Below are positions 23,578 through 30,177 of a stretch of 30,177 bases of DNA, in pieces. Position 1 is the stretch's first letter. Each line of letters begins with the position of its first letter. Source of the stretch: CALMRE01 sp964412895 (GTDB lineage Bacteria > UBP6 > UBA1177 > JAKLFG01); NCBI GenBank assembly GCA_964412895.1, contig CAYPQK010000031.1, positions 1 through 30,177 on the forward strand, in the 5' to 3' direction. The notes under the pieces were generated by a model. The model was not told where the DNA came from and ran no database searches. It saw only the letters and a list, made by a program, of their open reading frames with translations. A program made the position numbers and the translations under genes.

Positions 23578-24621
23578 ATGAGTGAAAAACGCATACTCAA
23601 CGCCGGCGGTCAGGCCGTTATCGAAGGGGTGATGATGCGGACCCCCGACTATTTCGTCATCGCGGTCCGCAAGCCCGACGGTTCCATCAAGGTCAAAAGC
23701 CGCCGTTGGGAGAACCTCTTCCCCGGCATCGTCAAGAAGCCGTTTCTGCGCGGTATGTTCGTCCTCTACGAGGCGATGTACAACGGCATGCAGGCGATCA
23801 CCTGGTCGGCCAACGAGTCGGTCGAGGAGGGAAAGGAGCAGGAGAAACTGACCAAGACCGGGACCATCCTCACCATCATGGCCGCCTTTGCCCTCGCGAT
23901 GCTGCTGTTCGTCGCCATCCCCCACGGCGCCGCCTATTTCCTTGAAAAAGGGATCCGCGGCGAGACCTCGATAAATTCGATGTTCTTCCATTTCCTTGAT
24001 GGCGTGGTGAAGGTCATCATCTTCACCCTCTACCTCTGGAGCATCTCGAAGATGGCGGAGGTGAAGCGGCTCTTCTCCTATCACGGCGCCGAACATAAGG
24101 CGATAGCGACATGGGAGGCGGGCGAGACGCTCATCCCCGAGAACGCACGCAAAAAGCCGAAGGCCCATCCGCGTTGCGGCACCAGTTTCATGATAACGGT
24201 CATCCTCATATCGATACTGGTATTCACCGTCGTGTTCGCCTTCGTGCCGCCGCTCACCGGGAGCAAACTGCTCGACAACCTCGTCTACATCGTCATCAAG
24301 ATGGTGCTCATATTCCCCATCGGCGGCATCAGCTACGAACTGCAAAAACTGGTGTCGCGCTTCCCGCGCAATAAAATACTCGCCGTGATGATCGCCCCCG
24401 GCCTCTGGTATCAGGGGATCACGACGACCGAGCCCGATCCCGATGTGCTGGAGATCGGTCTGGTGTCGCTTGCCCGGGCGCTCGACCTGCAGGAAAAGAA
24501 GGCGGTACTGCCGTCCGAAGGCGTTGAGGAGCACTACCGCGACTTCGCCGACTTCCGTGAAAAGATGAGCGGCACACTCACCCCGCAACCGCCGACGGAG
24601 GGCGCGCCGTGCTCGATATAA
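23578..24621 (+). CDS. DUF1385 (YqhQ-like) membrane protein
   Basis: 347 residues. The opening NAGGQAVIEGVMMRTPDYFVIAVRKPDG is typical of DUF1385. Membrane helices lie near 98-120, 137-160, 201-222 and 235-255. The conserved FSYHGAEHKAI lies between helices, and PRCGTSF follows. The family is often found beside rpmE and prfA; its role is not established. The C-terminal 90 residues are soluble and charged. The ATG follows GGGAG by seven bases. Its last 13 bases overlap the start of prfA. Confidence 0.9.
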   Translation: MSEKRILNAGGQAVIEGVMMRTPDYFVIAVRKPDGSIKVKSRRWENLFPGIVKKPFLRGMFVLYEAMYNGMQAITWSANESVEEGKEQEKLTKTGTILTIMAAFALAMLLFVAIPHGAAYFLEKGIRGETSINSMFFHFLDGVVKVIIFTLYLWSISKMAEVKRLFSYHGAEHKAIATWEAGETLIPENARKKPKAHPRCGTSFMITVILISILVFTVVFAFVPPLTGSKLLDNLVYIVIKMVLIFPIGGISYELQKLVSRFPRNKILAVMIAPGLWYQGITTTEPDPDVLEIGLVSLARALDLQEKKAVLPSEGVEEHYRDFADFREKMSGTLTPQPPTEGAPCSI

Positions 24622-25694
24622 GGGACAAGCTCGAAGAGCTCTATAACAAATATCAGGACCTTGAGCGGCAACTGTCGGACCCCACGGTGGTGAGCGATCT
24701 CAAACGCTTCAAGAAGCTGTCGCAGGAATACGCCCACCTCAAGGAGATAGCGGTCAAATTCCTCGACTGGAAGCGGGTCACCGACGATATCGCGGGCCAT
24801 AAGGAACTACTCAAGATCGAGAAGGACCCCGAGATGCTCTCGCTCATCAAGGAGGAACTGCCGGTCTTCGAGACCCGCTACGGTGAACTGGAGGAGGAAC
24901 TCCGCGTCCTGTTGCTGCCGCGCGATCCGATGGACGACAAGAACGCCATCCTTGAGATACGGGCCGGCACCGGCGGCGATGAGGCGGCGCTCTTCGCGGG
25001 AGAGATCTTCCGGATGTACAGCCGCTATGCCGAACTGAAAGGCTGGAAGATCGAGGTGCTCTCATCGAGCGGACAGGAGGGGGGCGGCGTGAAAGAGATC
25101 GTCGCCGAAGTGAAGGGTCTAGGCGTCTATGGACGGCTCAAGTATGAAGGGGGCGTTCACCGCGTCCAGCGGGTGCCGGTCACCGAGGCGCAGGGGCGGG
25201 TCCACACCTCGGCCATCACCGTGGCGGTCCTTCCCGAGGCCGACGAGATAGACGACGAGATACCTATCGAGGATAAGGATCTCAAGATAGACACCTACCG
25301 CGCCAGCGGAGCGGGCGGTCAGCATATCAACAAGACCGATTCGGCCATCCGCATCACCCATCTGCCGACCGGTATCGTGGTGACGATGCAGGAAGAGCGC
25401 TCGCAGATACAGAACCGTGTCCGGGCGATGGCCCATCTCCGGTCGAAACTCCTGCAGGCCGAGATAGAGAAGCGGGATCGTGAGACGGCGGCCCAGCGCA
25501 AATCGCTCGTCGGCTCGGGCGACCGCAGTGAGAAGATCCGGACCTATAATTTCCCGCAGAACCGTTGCACCGATCACCGCATCGGCCTCACCCTCTACCG
25601 GCTCGGCGATATCATGGAGGGGAGCATCGATTCGCTGATCGAACCGCTCATCAATTGGCAGAACGCCGAACTCCTGAAAAGCAGTCTGAGCTGA
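24609..25694 (+). CDS. prfA: peptide chain release factor 1
   Basis: 361 residues, GTG start at 24609 seven bases after GGAGG, inside the end of the DUF1385 gene. RF1 reads UAA and UAG stop codons and triggers release of the finished protein. The stop-codon-reading tripeptide is PVT in RVPVTEAQGR, the RF1 pattern (RF2 has SPF). The catalytic GGQ is in GAGGQHINKTDSAIR; its Gln is the methylation target of PrmC, encoded next. Length is normal. TAG is used as a real stop in this window (for example by the giant gene), so RF1 is needed. Confidence 0.97.
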   Translation: MLDIRDKLEELYNKYQDLERQLSDPTVVSDLKRFKKLSQEYAHLKEIAVKFLDWKRVTDDIAGHKELLKIEKDPEMLSLIKEELPVFETRYGELEEELRVLLLPRDPMDDKNAILEIRAGTGGDEAALFAGEIFRMYSRYAELKGWKIEVLSSSGQEGGGVKEIVAEVKGLGVYGRLKYEGGVHRVQRVPVTEAQGRVHTSAITVAVLPEADEIDDEIPIEDKDLKIDTYRASGAGGQHINKTDSAIRITHLPTGIVVTMQEERSQIQNRVRAMAHLRSKLLQAEIEKRDRETAAQRKSLVGSGDRSEKIRTYNFPQNRCTDHRIGLTLYRLGDIMEGSIDSLIEPLINWQNAELLKSSLS

Positions 25695-25699
25695 CACCC

Positions 25700-26539
25700 A
25701 TGACGGTGGCAGAGATCATCCGTGACGCGGCCGAGCGGCTTAAGAAGGTAAGCGATACCCCGCGCCTCGATGCCGAACTCCTGCTCGCCCATGTCCGCGG
25801 CGTCGAACGGAGCGATCTGCTGACCGCTTACGGCGCGCCGGTCCCGGAAGAGGAGCGGGCCGCATTCGACGCGCTTATCGAGCGGCGGCTCACCGGCGTG
25901 CCGGTCGCCTATCTCACCAACCGTAAATACTTTTTCGAGGATGAGTTCTTCGTCGATGAGCGCGTTCTCATCCCACGACCCGAGACCGAACATCTCGTCG
26001 AGGAGGCGCTGCGTCACCTGCGCTACCGTTCCGATGCGGCGGTACTCGACCTCTGCTGTGGCAGCGGCTGTATCGGGCTCACCCTCGCCCGGTTCACCGA
26101 GGCGACGGTGCTCTTTGCCGACCGTTCGCCCGGCGCTTTGGCGGTGACGCGACTCAACGCCGAAAGACTTTTTCCCGGCAAACAGGGCCGATTCCGGTTC
26201 GTCGAGAGCGACCTGTTCGGCGCGATCGACGGCACCTTCGACCTCATCGCCGTCAATCCGCCCTACCTATCGGTCGCCGACATGATCGCCATCGCCGGGA
26301 CGCCGGTCGCCCATGAACCGATCCTTGCCCTCGACGGCGGCTCCGACGGGTTCGACCTGTCGCGCCGCATCCTCGTCGACGCTCACCGGTATCTCAAGTC
26401 GGGCGGTCACCTGCTAATGGAACTCGGGTTCCTCGGCGCACCGATGGCACGGACCGCGCGGACGGAGTTGCGTTTGATAGATATCGTTAAAGATTATAGT
26501 GGAATAGAGCGGGTTGCGGTGTTTACTTCTGCGCGTTGA
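25700..26539 (+). CDS. prmC: release factor glutamine methyltransferase
   Basis: 279 residues. It transfers a methyl group from S-adenosylmethionine to the Gln of the GGQ motif in release factors. The N-terminal five-helix domain (1-75) binds the release factor. The Rossmann methyltransferase domain shows LDLCCGSGCIGL (SAM-binding loop) and the active-site NPPY motif (AVNPPYLS). The ATG at 25700 lies 5 nt after the prfA stop and was chosen because the family begins here; the frame upstream is within prfA. The 3' end overlaps the convergent SPFH gene by 17 bp. Confidence 0.95.
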   Translation: MTVAEIIRDAAERLKKVSDTPRLDAELLLAHVRGVERSDLLTAYGAPVPEEERAAFDALIERRLTGVPVAYLTNRKYFFEDEFFVDERVLIPRPETEHLVEEALRHLRYRSDAAVLDLCCGSGCIGLTLARFTEATVLFADRSPGALAVTRLNAERLFPGKQGRFRFVESDLFGAIDGTFDLIAVNPPYLSVADMIAIAGTPVAHEPILALDGGSDGFDLSRRILVDAHRYLKSGGHLLMELGFLGAPMARTARTELRLIDIVKDYSGIERVAVFTSAR

Positions 26540-27509
26540 ATATCTCTTTGATGCTCCCGATACTTGAAAGGACGCCGGTCGCTTCGTAGGGCATGAAGAC
26601 CACTTTGTCCTTCTGACCGTCGGCGATGTTGCGGAACGCGTCGATATACTTAAGAGCGACGAGGTAACTGCCGGCATCCATCTTGGTCGCCGTGAGCGCG
26701 TCGGCGACGAGTTTGAGCGCCTGCGCCTCGGCCTCGGCGATGCGGATCTTCGCCTGCGCCTCGCCCTCGGCCTTGAGTATCCGGGCCTGCTTGTCGCCGT
26801 CGGCCTGATTGATCTCCTTCTGCCGGTACCCTTCCGATTCAAGGATCTTCGACGACTTCTCGCCGTCGGCGGTCAGGATGATGGCGCGGCGATCCCGCTC
26901 GGCGCGCATCTGCTTTTCCATCGCCTCGCGGATGTCGTGCGGCGGCTGGATGTCCTGTATCTCGACGCGGTTGACCTTGACGCCCCACTTGTCGGTCGCT
27001 TCATCGAGGATGTCGCGAAGGCGGTGGTTTATCTTGTCGCGGCTGGAGAGCGTTTCGTCGAGGTCCATCTCGCCGATGATGTTACGGAGCGTCGTTTTGG
27101 TCAGTTTCTCGATGGCGTCGGGAAGATTCTGTATCTCGTAAACCGACTTCATCGCGTTGGTGATCTGATAGTAGATGATGGCGTCGATCTCGATGAGGAC
27201 ATTATCCTTCGTGATGACATTCTGGCGCGGGAAGTCGTAGACCGCTTCGCGCAGATCGATGAGCGTTATCTTGCGGTTCTCGATGATGGTGCGGCCGTCG
27301 AAGGTCTTACGCGAGGCCTTCCAGTCCATGTCGCGCGGCTGATCCATGATCGGGATAATGAAGTTGATGCCGCTGACGAGCGTTTCGTGATAGCGGCCGA
27401 GCCGCTCGATGATCATCGTGTGCGCCTGCGGCACGATGCGGATGCCCTTTGCGCCGATGACGACAACAAGAACGATGATGGCGATCAAAATAAAACCGAG
27501 GGTTCCCAT
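26523..27509 (-). CDS. SPFH/stomatin-family membrane protein (QmcA-like)
   Basis: 328 residues. One N-terminal membrane helix (about 4-22), then the SPFH domain (GIRIVPQAHTMIIERLGRYHETL... and a WGVKVNRVEIQDI end), then a coiled-coil of EAEAQA-type heptads and a short C-terminal cap. Stomatin-like proteins form large ring assemblies in membranes. They commonly pair with NfeD proteins, as here, where nfeD lies 11 nt upstream. The start at 27509 follows GGAGG by five bases; the frame extends upstream through the nfeD gene but is not coding there. The pair probably helps membrane protein quality control (family knowledge, exact role unsettled). Confidence 0.92.
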   Translation of the reverse strand: MGTLGFILIAIIVLVVVIGAKGIRIVPQAHTMIIERLGRYHETLVSGINFIIPIMDQPRDMDWKASRKTFDGRTIIENRKITLIDLREAVYDFPRQNVITKDNVLIEIDAIIYYQITNAMKSVYEIQNLPDAIEKLTKTTLRNIIGEMDLDETLSSRDKINHRLRDILDEATDKWGVKVNRVEIQDIQPPHDIREAMEKQMRAERDRRAIILTADGEKSSKILESEGYRQKEINQADGDKQARILKAEGEAQAKIRIAEAEAQALKLVADALTATKMDAGSYLVALKYIDAFRNIADGQKDKVVFMPYEATGVLSSIGSIKEIFNAQK

Positions 27510-27520
27510 AAGTTCCTCCC

Positions 27521-27982
27521 TTATATCTTTTTTACGGTTGCTTTCGCGCCGTCGACCGAAACGATCTCGACGACCGAATCCTTCTCTATGATGCTCTCGT
27601 CGGCGCTGACCGCCTTCCAATCCTCGCCGCCGAACAGTTTCACCCGGCCCTTCGAGTCGGAGTTGTCTATGGTCTCGATGACCTTCGCCTTTTTTCCTGT
27701 CAGTGCCTCGGTGTTGGTGGGCAGATCGGGACCCTTCTTAAAGAAGTATTTTTTCGCGAAGGGGCGGACGAATACGAAGGTGAGGGTCGTGGTGACGGCA
27801 AATACGAGCATCTGGACATTGAAGCTGTCGGTGAACAGGGCTGTCAACGCGGCGCACAGGGCGCCGATCGCGAAGGTGGCAAGAAAAAAGCCGGGGGTGA
27901 AGATCTCGATGATGAAGAGCGCCACCGAGGTAACCAGCCAGAACTGCCAAGTGTTGAAAATGACATTGCTGAAAAATTCCAT
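27521..27982 (-). CDS. NfeD-like membrane protein
   Basis: 153 residues. Two to three membrane segments in residues 12-75 (with IIEIFTPGFFLATFAIGAL, the usual NfeD pattern), then a cytoplasmic OB-fold domain (about 88-153; GKKAKVIETIDNSDSKGRVKLFGG region). This is the short NfeD form without the protease domain, and it partners with SPFH proteins. The ATG at 27982 follows GGAGG by seven bases. It is the first gene of a two-gene operon with a strong TATAAT promoter. Confidence 0.9.
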   Translation of the reverse strand: MEFFSNVIFNTWQFWLVTSVALFIIEIFTPGFFLATFAIGALCAALTALFTDSFNVQMLVFAVTTTLTFVFVRPFAKKYFFKKGPDLPTNTEALTGKKAKVIETIDNSDSKGRVKLFGGEDWKAVSADESIIEKDSVVEIVSVDGAKATVKKI

Positions 27983-28006
27983 AACTGAGCCTCCCTTGTG
28001 AACGAT

Positions 28007-28022
28007 GTCCCGCCCTCGGGAC
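28007..28022 (-). promoter_or_regulatory. 5'-end stem-loop of the nfeD-SPFH transcript
   Basis: GTCCCG-AGGG-CGGGAC (minus strand 28022-28007), a 6-bp GC stem with a tetraloop. It lies at the predicted transcription start, 24 nt before the nfeD ATG. Such 5' hairpins can protect mRNA from decay; no regulator is implied. Confidence 0.45.
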
Positions 28023-28029
28023 GAAGGCG

Positions 28030-28058
28030 ATTATAGAGATTTAGCGGAGGTAAAGCAA
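28030..28058 (-). promoter_or_regulatory. promoter of the nfeD-SPFH operon
   Basis: -35 TTGCTT (28058-28053), 17-bp spacer, perfect -10 TATAAT (28035-28030). The best -10 match in the window. Confidence 0.75.
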
Positions 28059-28099
28059 CTTTTAGGGAAGGATGCGGGAATCAGTTACGCGAAAGGGAC

Positions 28100-29464
28100 T
28101 TAGACGATACCGGCGGCAAGCATCGCGTTGGCGACCTTGACGAAACCGGCGAGGTTGGCGCCCGCCGCGTAATTGTCGGCCTTGAAGCCGTAGGTCGAAG
28201 CCGCGTCACGGCAGGAGGCGTGGATGTTCTTCATGATGCCGTGGAGCTTCTGGTCGACCTCTTCGCGGGTCCAGCTGAGGCGCATACTGTTCTGCGACAT
28301 CTCGAGTCCGGAAGTGGCGACGCCGCCCGCATTGGCCGCCTTGGCGGGACCGTAGAGGACATTGTTCTCCAGATAGACTTCTATCGCTTCGGGGACCGAC
28401 GGCATATTGGCGCCTTCGGAGACGCAATAACAGCCGTTCTTGACCAGCGCGACGGCGTGATCCTTGTGGATCTCGTTCTGGGTCGCCGACGGGAACGCGC
28501 AGTCGACCTTGATGCTCTGATCTTTCACGACATCCCACACCGACTTGCCGGCGTAGTACTTCGCGTTGCCGAACTTCTCGGCGTATTCCTTGATGCGGCC
28601 GCGGCGGTTGTTCTTGAGATCCATGAGGAAATTCCAACGGTCGCCCTTGATGCCGTCCATGTCGATGATGGTGCCGTCGGAGTCGCTGGCCGATATCGCC
28701 TTGCCGCCGAGCTGATTGATCTTCTCGATGGTGTACTGGGTGACATTGCCCGAACCCGACACGATGCAGGTCTTGCCCTTGAAATCCTGCTTGCGGGTGG
28801 CGAGCATCTCGGCCGCGAAGTAAACCGAACCGTAGCCGGTCGCCTCGGGACGGATGAGCGAGCCGCCGTAAGCGAGGCCCTTGCCCGTCAGGACGCCGGT
28901 GTGCTCGGTGACGATCTTCTTGTAGTAACCGAACATATAGCCGATCTCGCGGCCGCCCACGCCGATATCGCCCGCCGGGACATCGGTGTCGGGACCGATG
29001 TAGCGGAACAGCTCGCGCATGAACGACTGGGTGAAGCGCATCACTTCGCCGTCGGACTTGCCCTTCGGATCGAAGTCGCAGCCGCCCTTGGCGCCGCCCA
29101 TCGGGAGGGTGGTCAGCGAGTTCTTGAGGATCTGCTCGAAACCGAGGAACTTGATGATGCCGAGGTTGACAGAGGGATGGAAACGGAGACCGCCTTTGTA
29201 GGGCCCGATCGCCATGTTGAACTGTACGCGGAAGCCTCTGTTGACCTGCACAGTGCCTTCGTCATCGACCCACGGAACGCGGAAGATGATCTGGCGATCG
29301 GGTTCCACGATCCGCTCGTAGATGCCGGCCGCGACGAATTCGGGGTGTTTCTTGACCGTCGGCTCAAGCGACATCATGACCTCATCGACCGCCTGAATGA
29401 ATTCGGGCTGGTCGGAGTTCTTCGCTTTCACTTTCGCAATAAGATCCTTCATGTAAGAAGCCAT
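28100..29464 (-). CDS. gdhA: glutamate dehydrogenase, probably NADP-dependent
   Basis: 454 residues, the length of hexameric GdhA. It makes glutamate from 2-oxoglutarate and ammonia. PYKGGLRFHP holds the substrate-binding Lys region, and LPMGGAKGGCDFDPKGK holds the catalytic Lys motif; the GSGNV loop of the Rossmann domain follows (VSGSGNVTQYT). After the second beta strand the sequence is SASDSDG, like the NADP-linked E. coli enzyme rather than the Asp/Glu of NAD forms. The ATG at 29464 follows GGAGG by six bases. It is transcribed alone and is divergent from trkA. Confidence 0.95.
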   Translation of the reverse strand: MASYMKDLIAKVKAKNSDQPEFIQAVDEVMMSLEPTVKKHPEFVAAGIYERIVEPDRQIIFRVPWVDDEGTVQVNRGFRVQFNMAIGPYKGGLRFHPSVNLGIIKFLGFEQILKNSLTTLPMGGAKGGCDFDPKGKSDGEVMRFTQSFMRELFRYIGPDTDVPAGDIGVGGREIGYMFGYYKKIVTEHTGVLTGKGLAYGGSLIRPEATGYGSVYFAAEMLATRKQDFKGKTCIVSGSGNVTQYTIEKINQLGGKAISASDSDGTIIDMDGIKGDRWNFLMDLKNNRRGRIKEYAEKFGNAKYYAGKSVWDVVKDQSIKVDCAFPSATQNEIHKDHAVALVKNGCYCVSEGANMPSVPEAIEVYLENNVLYGPAKAANAGGVATSGLEMSQNSMRLSWTREEVDQKLHGIMKNIHASCRDAASTYGFKADNYAAGANLAGFVKVANAMLAAGIV

Positions 29465-29505
29465 GGGGTTCCTCCTCGGATGTTAATGATGGGACCACGA
29501 ACAAG

Positions 29506-29535
29506 TGTATAGCACCAGAGAAAAAGCACTGTCAA
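29506..29535 (-). promoter_or_regulatory. promoter of gdhA
   Basis: -35 TTGACA (29535-29530), 18-bp spacer, -10 TATACA (29511-29506). The leader to the ATG would be about 35 nt. Confidence 0.6.
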
Positions 29536-29611
29536 GTCGGCCAGTTGTCGCTATCCAAATTCTAATAAAGCCAAAACGCAAGGGGTTATAACGGCTCATG
29601 GTTAGTCGTTT

Positions 29612-29667
29612 CGCTAATAATCCGCTAATCTTTTCGCGCCCCTTTAGCGACGCCGTTTCATTTAGCG
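29612..29667. promoter_or_regulatory. cluster of four CGCTAA/TTAGCG hexamers
   Basis: CGCTAA at 29612-29617 and 29623-29628 (11 bp apart, one helical turn); the inverse TTAGCG at 29644-29649 and 29662-29667. All lie between the gdhA and trkA promoters. About 0.1 copies would be expected by chance in this stretch. It looks like a regulator-binding array; the protein is unknown. Confidence 0.4.
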
Positions 29668-29685
29668 CGACGGCGGAGAGCGAAC

Positions 29686-29713
29686 TTGACTTGTGCCCGC
29701 TTTCAGATAGAGT
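29686..29713 (+). promoter_or_regulatory. promoter of trkA
   Basis: -35 TTGACT (29686-29691), 16-bp spacer, -10 TAGAGT (29708-29713). The start of transcription would fall on or next to the ATG at 29721, so the mRNA may be leaderless. Confidence 0.45.
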
Positions 29714-29720
29714 GGGCGGC

Positions 29721-30177
29721 ATGAAAGTGGTCATCGTGGGCGGTGGCACGGTGGGCTTCGAAACGGCCCGCCAGCTCATCGTGGAAAAGAAAGATGTCGT
29801 GGTGGTCGAACGGGATGCGGAGCGGGCGAAGTATGTCTCGTCGCATCTCGACTGCATGGTGCTCGTTGCCGACGGGACCGATCCCGACACCCTGCGGCGG
29901 GCGGGCGACGGTGATGTGGCCTACTTCGTGGCGGTCACCGACTCCGACGAGGTGAATCTCGTCTGCTGCGGTATCGCCGAATCGGTCTTCGAGAAGGCCA
30001 AGAGCATCGCCCGGGTGCGCAACCTCAATTACGCCAAGGCGACCCTGCGCGGCAAGACCTTCCTCGGCGCCGATTTCGTCATCACCCCCGAGGTCGAGGC
30101 GGCCCGCCAGATACTCGACACGGTGACGCGCGGCGCGGTGAGCGATGTTCTGCGGTTCGAAGGGACCAACATTCAGG
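29721..30177 (+). CDS. trkA: TrkA-type potassium uptake regulatory protein, N-terminal part
   Basis: The first 152 residues of a gene that leaves the window. TrkA is the cytoplasmic NAD(H)/nucleotide-binding subunit that gates the Trk K+ channel. The first RCK_N domain is present: a Rossmann GGGTVGFETARQL loop at the start, an acidic residue after the second strand (VVVERD), VADGTDPDTL, and AVTDSDEVNLVC. A second repeat probably begins beyond the end. No ribosome site precedes the ATG (GTGGGCGGC), in agreement with a leaderless mRNA. The membrane partner TrkH is not visible. Confidence 0.88.
   Translation, partial: MKVVIVGGGTVGFETARQLIVEKKDVVVVERDAERAKYVSSHLDCMVLVADGTDPDTLRRAGDGDVAYFVAVTDSDEVNLVCCGIAESVFEKAKSIARVRNLNYAKATLRGKTFLGADFVITPEVEAARQILDTVTRGAVSDVLRFEGTNIQ

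Noticed and set aside
28220..29512. 430-codon open frame on the plus strand
   Set aside because: Antisense to gdhA and a mirror of its codon pattern.
1..30177. CRISPR array, insertion sequence, prophage or attachment site at the tRNA
   Set aside because: No spaced repeats, transposase, integrase or flanking direct repeat of the tRNA 3' end was found; the tRNA is followed directly by the giant gene.

Overview
The window (about 60% G+C by eye) comes from a Gram-negative bacterium. Signs of this are SurA-type periplasmic chaperones, a predicted outer-membrane barrel, secreted amidase and lipoproteins with lipoboxes. A run of 10 N at 20710-20719 marks a scaffold gap, so this is a draft assembly, possibly a metagenome bin. 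A very large 2-hydroxyacyl-CoA dehydratase activase-like protein points to an anaerobic lifestyle. Two lipoproteins carry Asp/Thr-rich stalks. I cannot place the organism in a phylum from the sequence alone; a deltaproteobacterial/myxobacterial lineage or a candidate phylum is a guess.

Layout. (1) 1-4854, minus strand: an envelope operon with a parvulin lipoprotein, SurA-like chaperone, outer-membrane barrel protein, AMIN-amidase_3 cell-wall hydrolase and a TauE/SafE-type permease cut by the window edge. (2) 4951-8686, minus: ABC-2 exporter ATPase and permease, then thiI and lipA, all overlapping or touching. (3) 8687-9143: a regulatory stretch with the exporter promoter, a candidate small RNA gene on the minus strand (own promoter, 5' stem-loop, C-rich linker, strong terminator), and a tRNA-Asn gene on the plus strand. 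(4) 9109-14463, minus: the giant activase/dehydratase-like protein, whose 3' end runs 35 nt into the tRNA on the opposite strand, and an Asp-rich lipoprotein. (5) 14573-15010, plus: an OsmC-family protein. (6) 15014-19188, minus: an HD-domain protein, a HEAT-repeat protein with a look-alike N-terminal domain, and a membrane-anchored helical-repeat protein. (7) 19300-23184, plus: a membrane sulfatase/phosphotransferase-like protein interrupted by the assembly gap, and an S10 carboxypeptidase-like lipoprotein. (8) 23259-26539, plus: the translation cluster rpmE, DUF1385 membrane protein, prfA, prmC. (9) 26523-27982, minus: SPFH protein and its NfeD partner. (10) gdhA (minus) and trkA (plus, cut by the edge), divergent from a 256-bp intergenic region.

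Several promoters share a housekeeping sigma-70 form, TTGACA or TTGCTT, 16-18 bp, then a TATAAT-like box. Most genes have a GGAGG ribosome binding site 5-9 nt before the start. No mobile elements, CRISPR arrays or prophage genes were seen. The least ordinary items are the candidate C-rich small RNA with a repeat-flanked promoter, the giant ATPase-reductase fusion, the HEAT/HD pair with shared N-terminal architecture, and the stalked lipoproteins.
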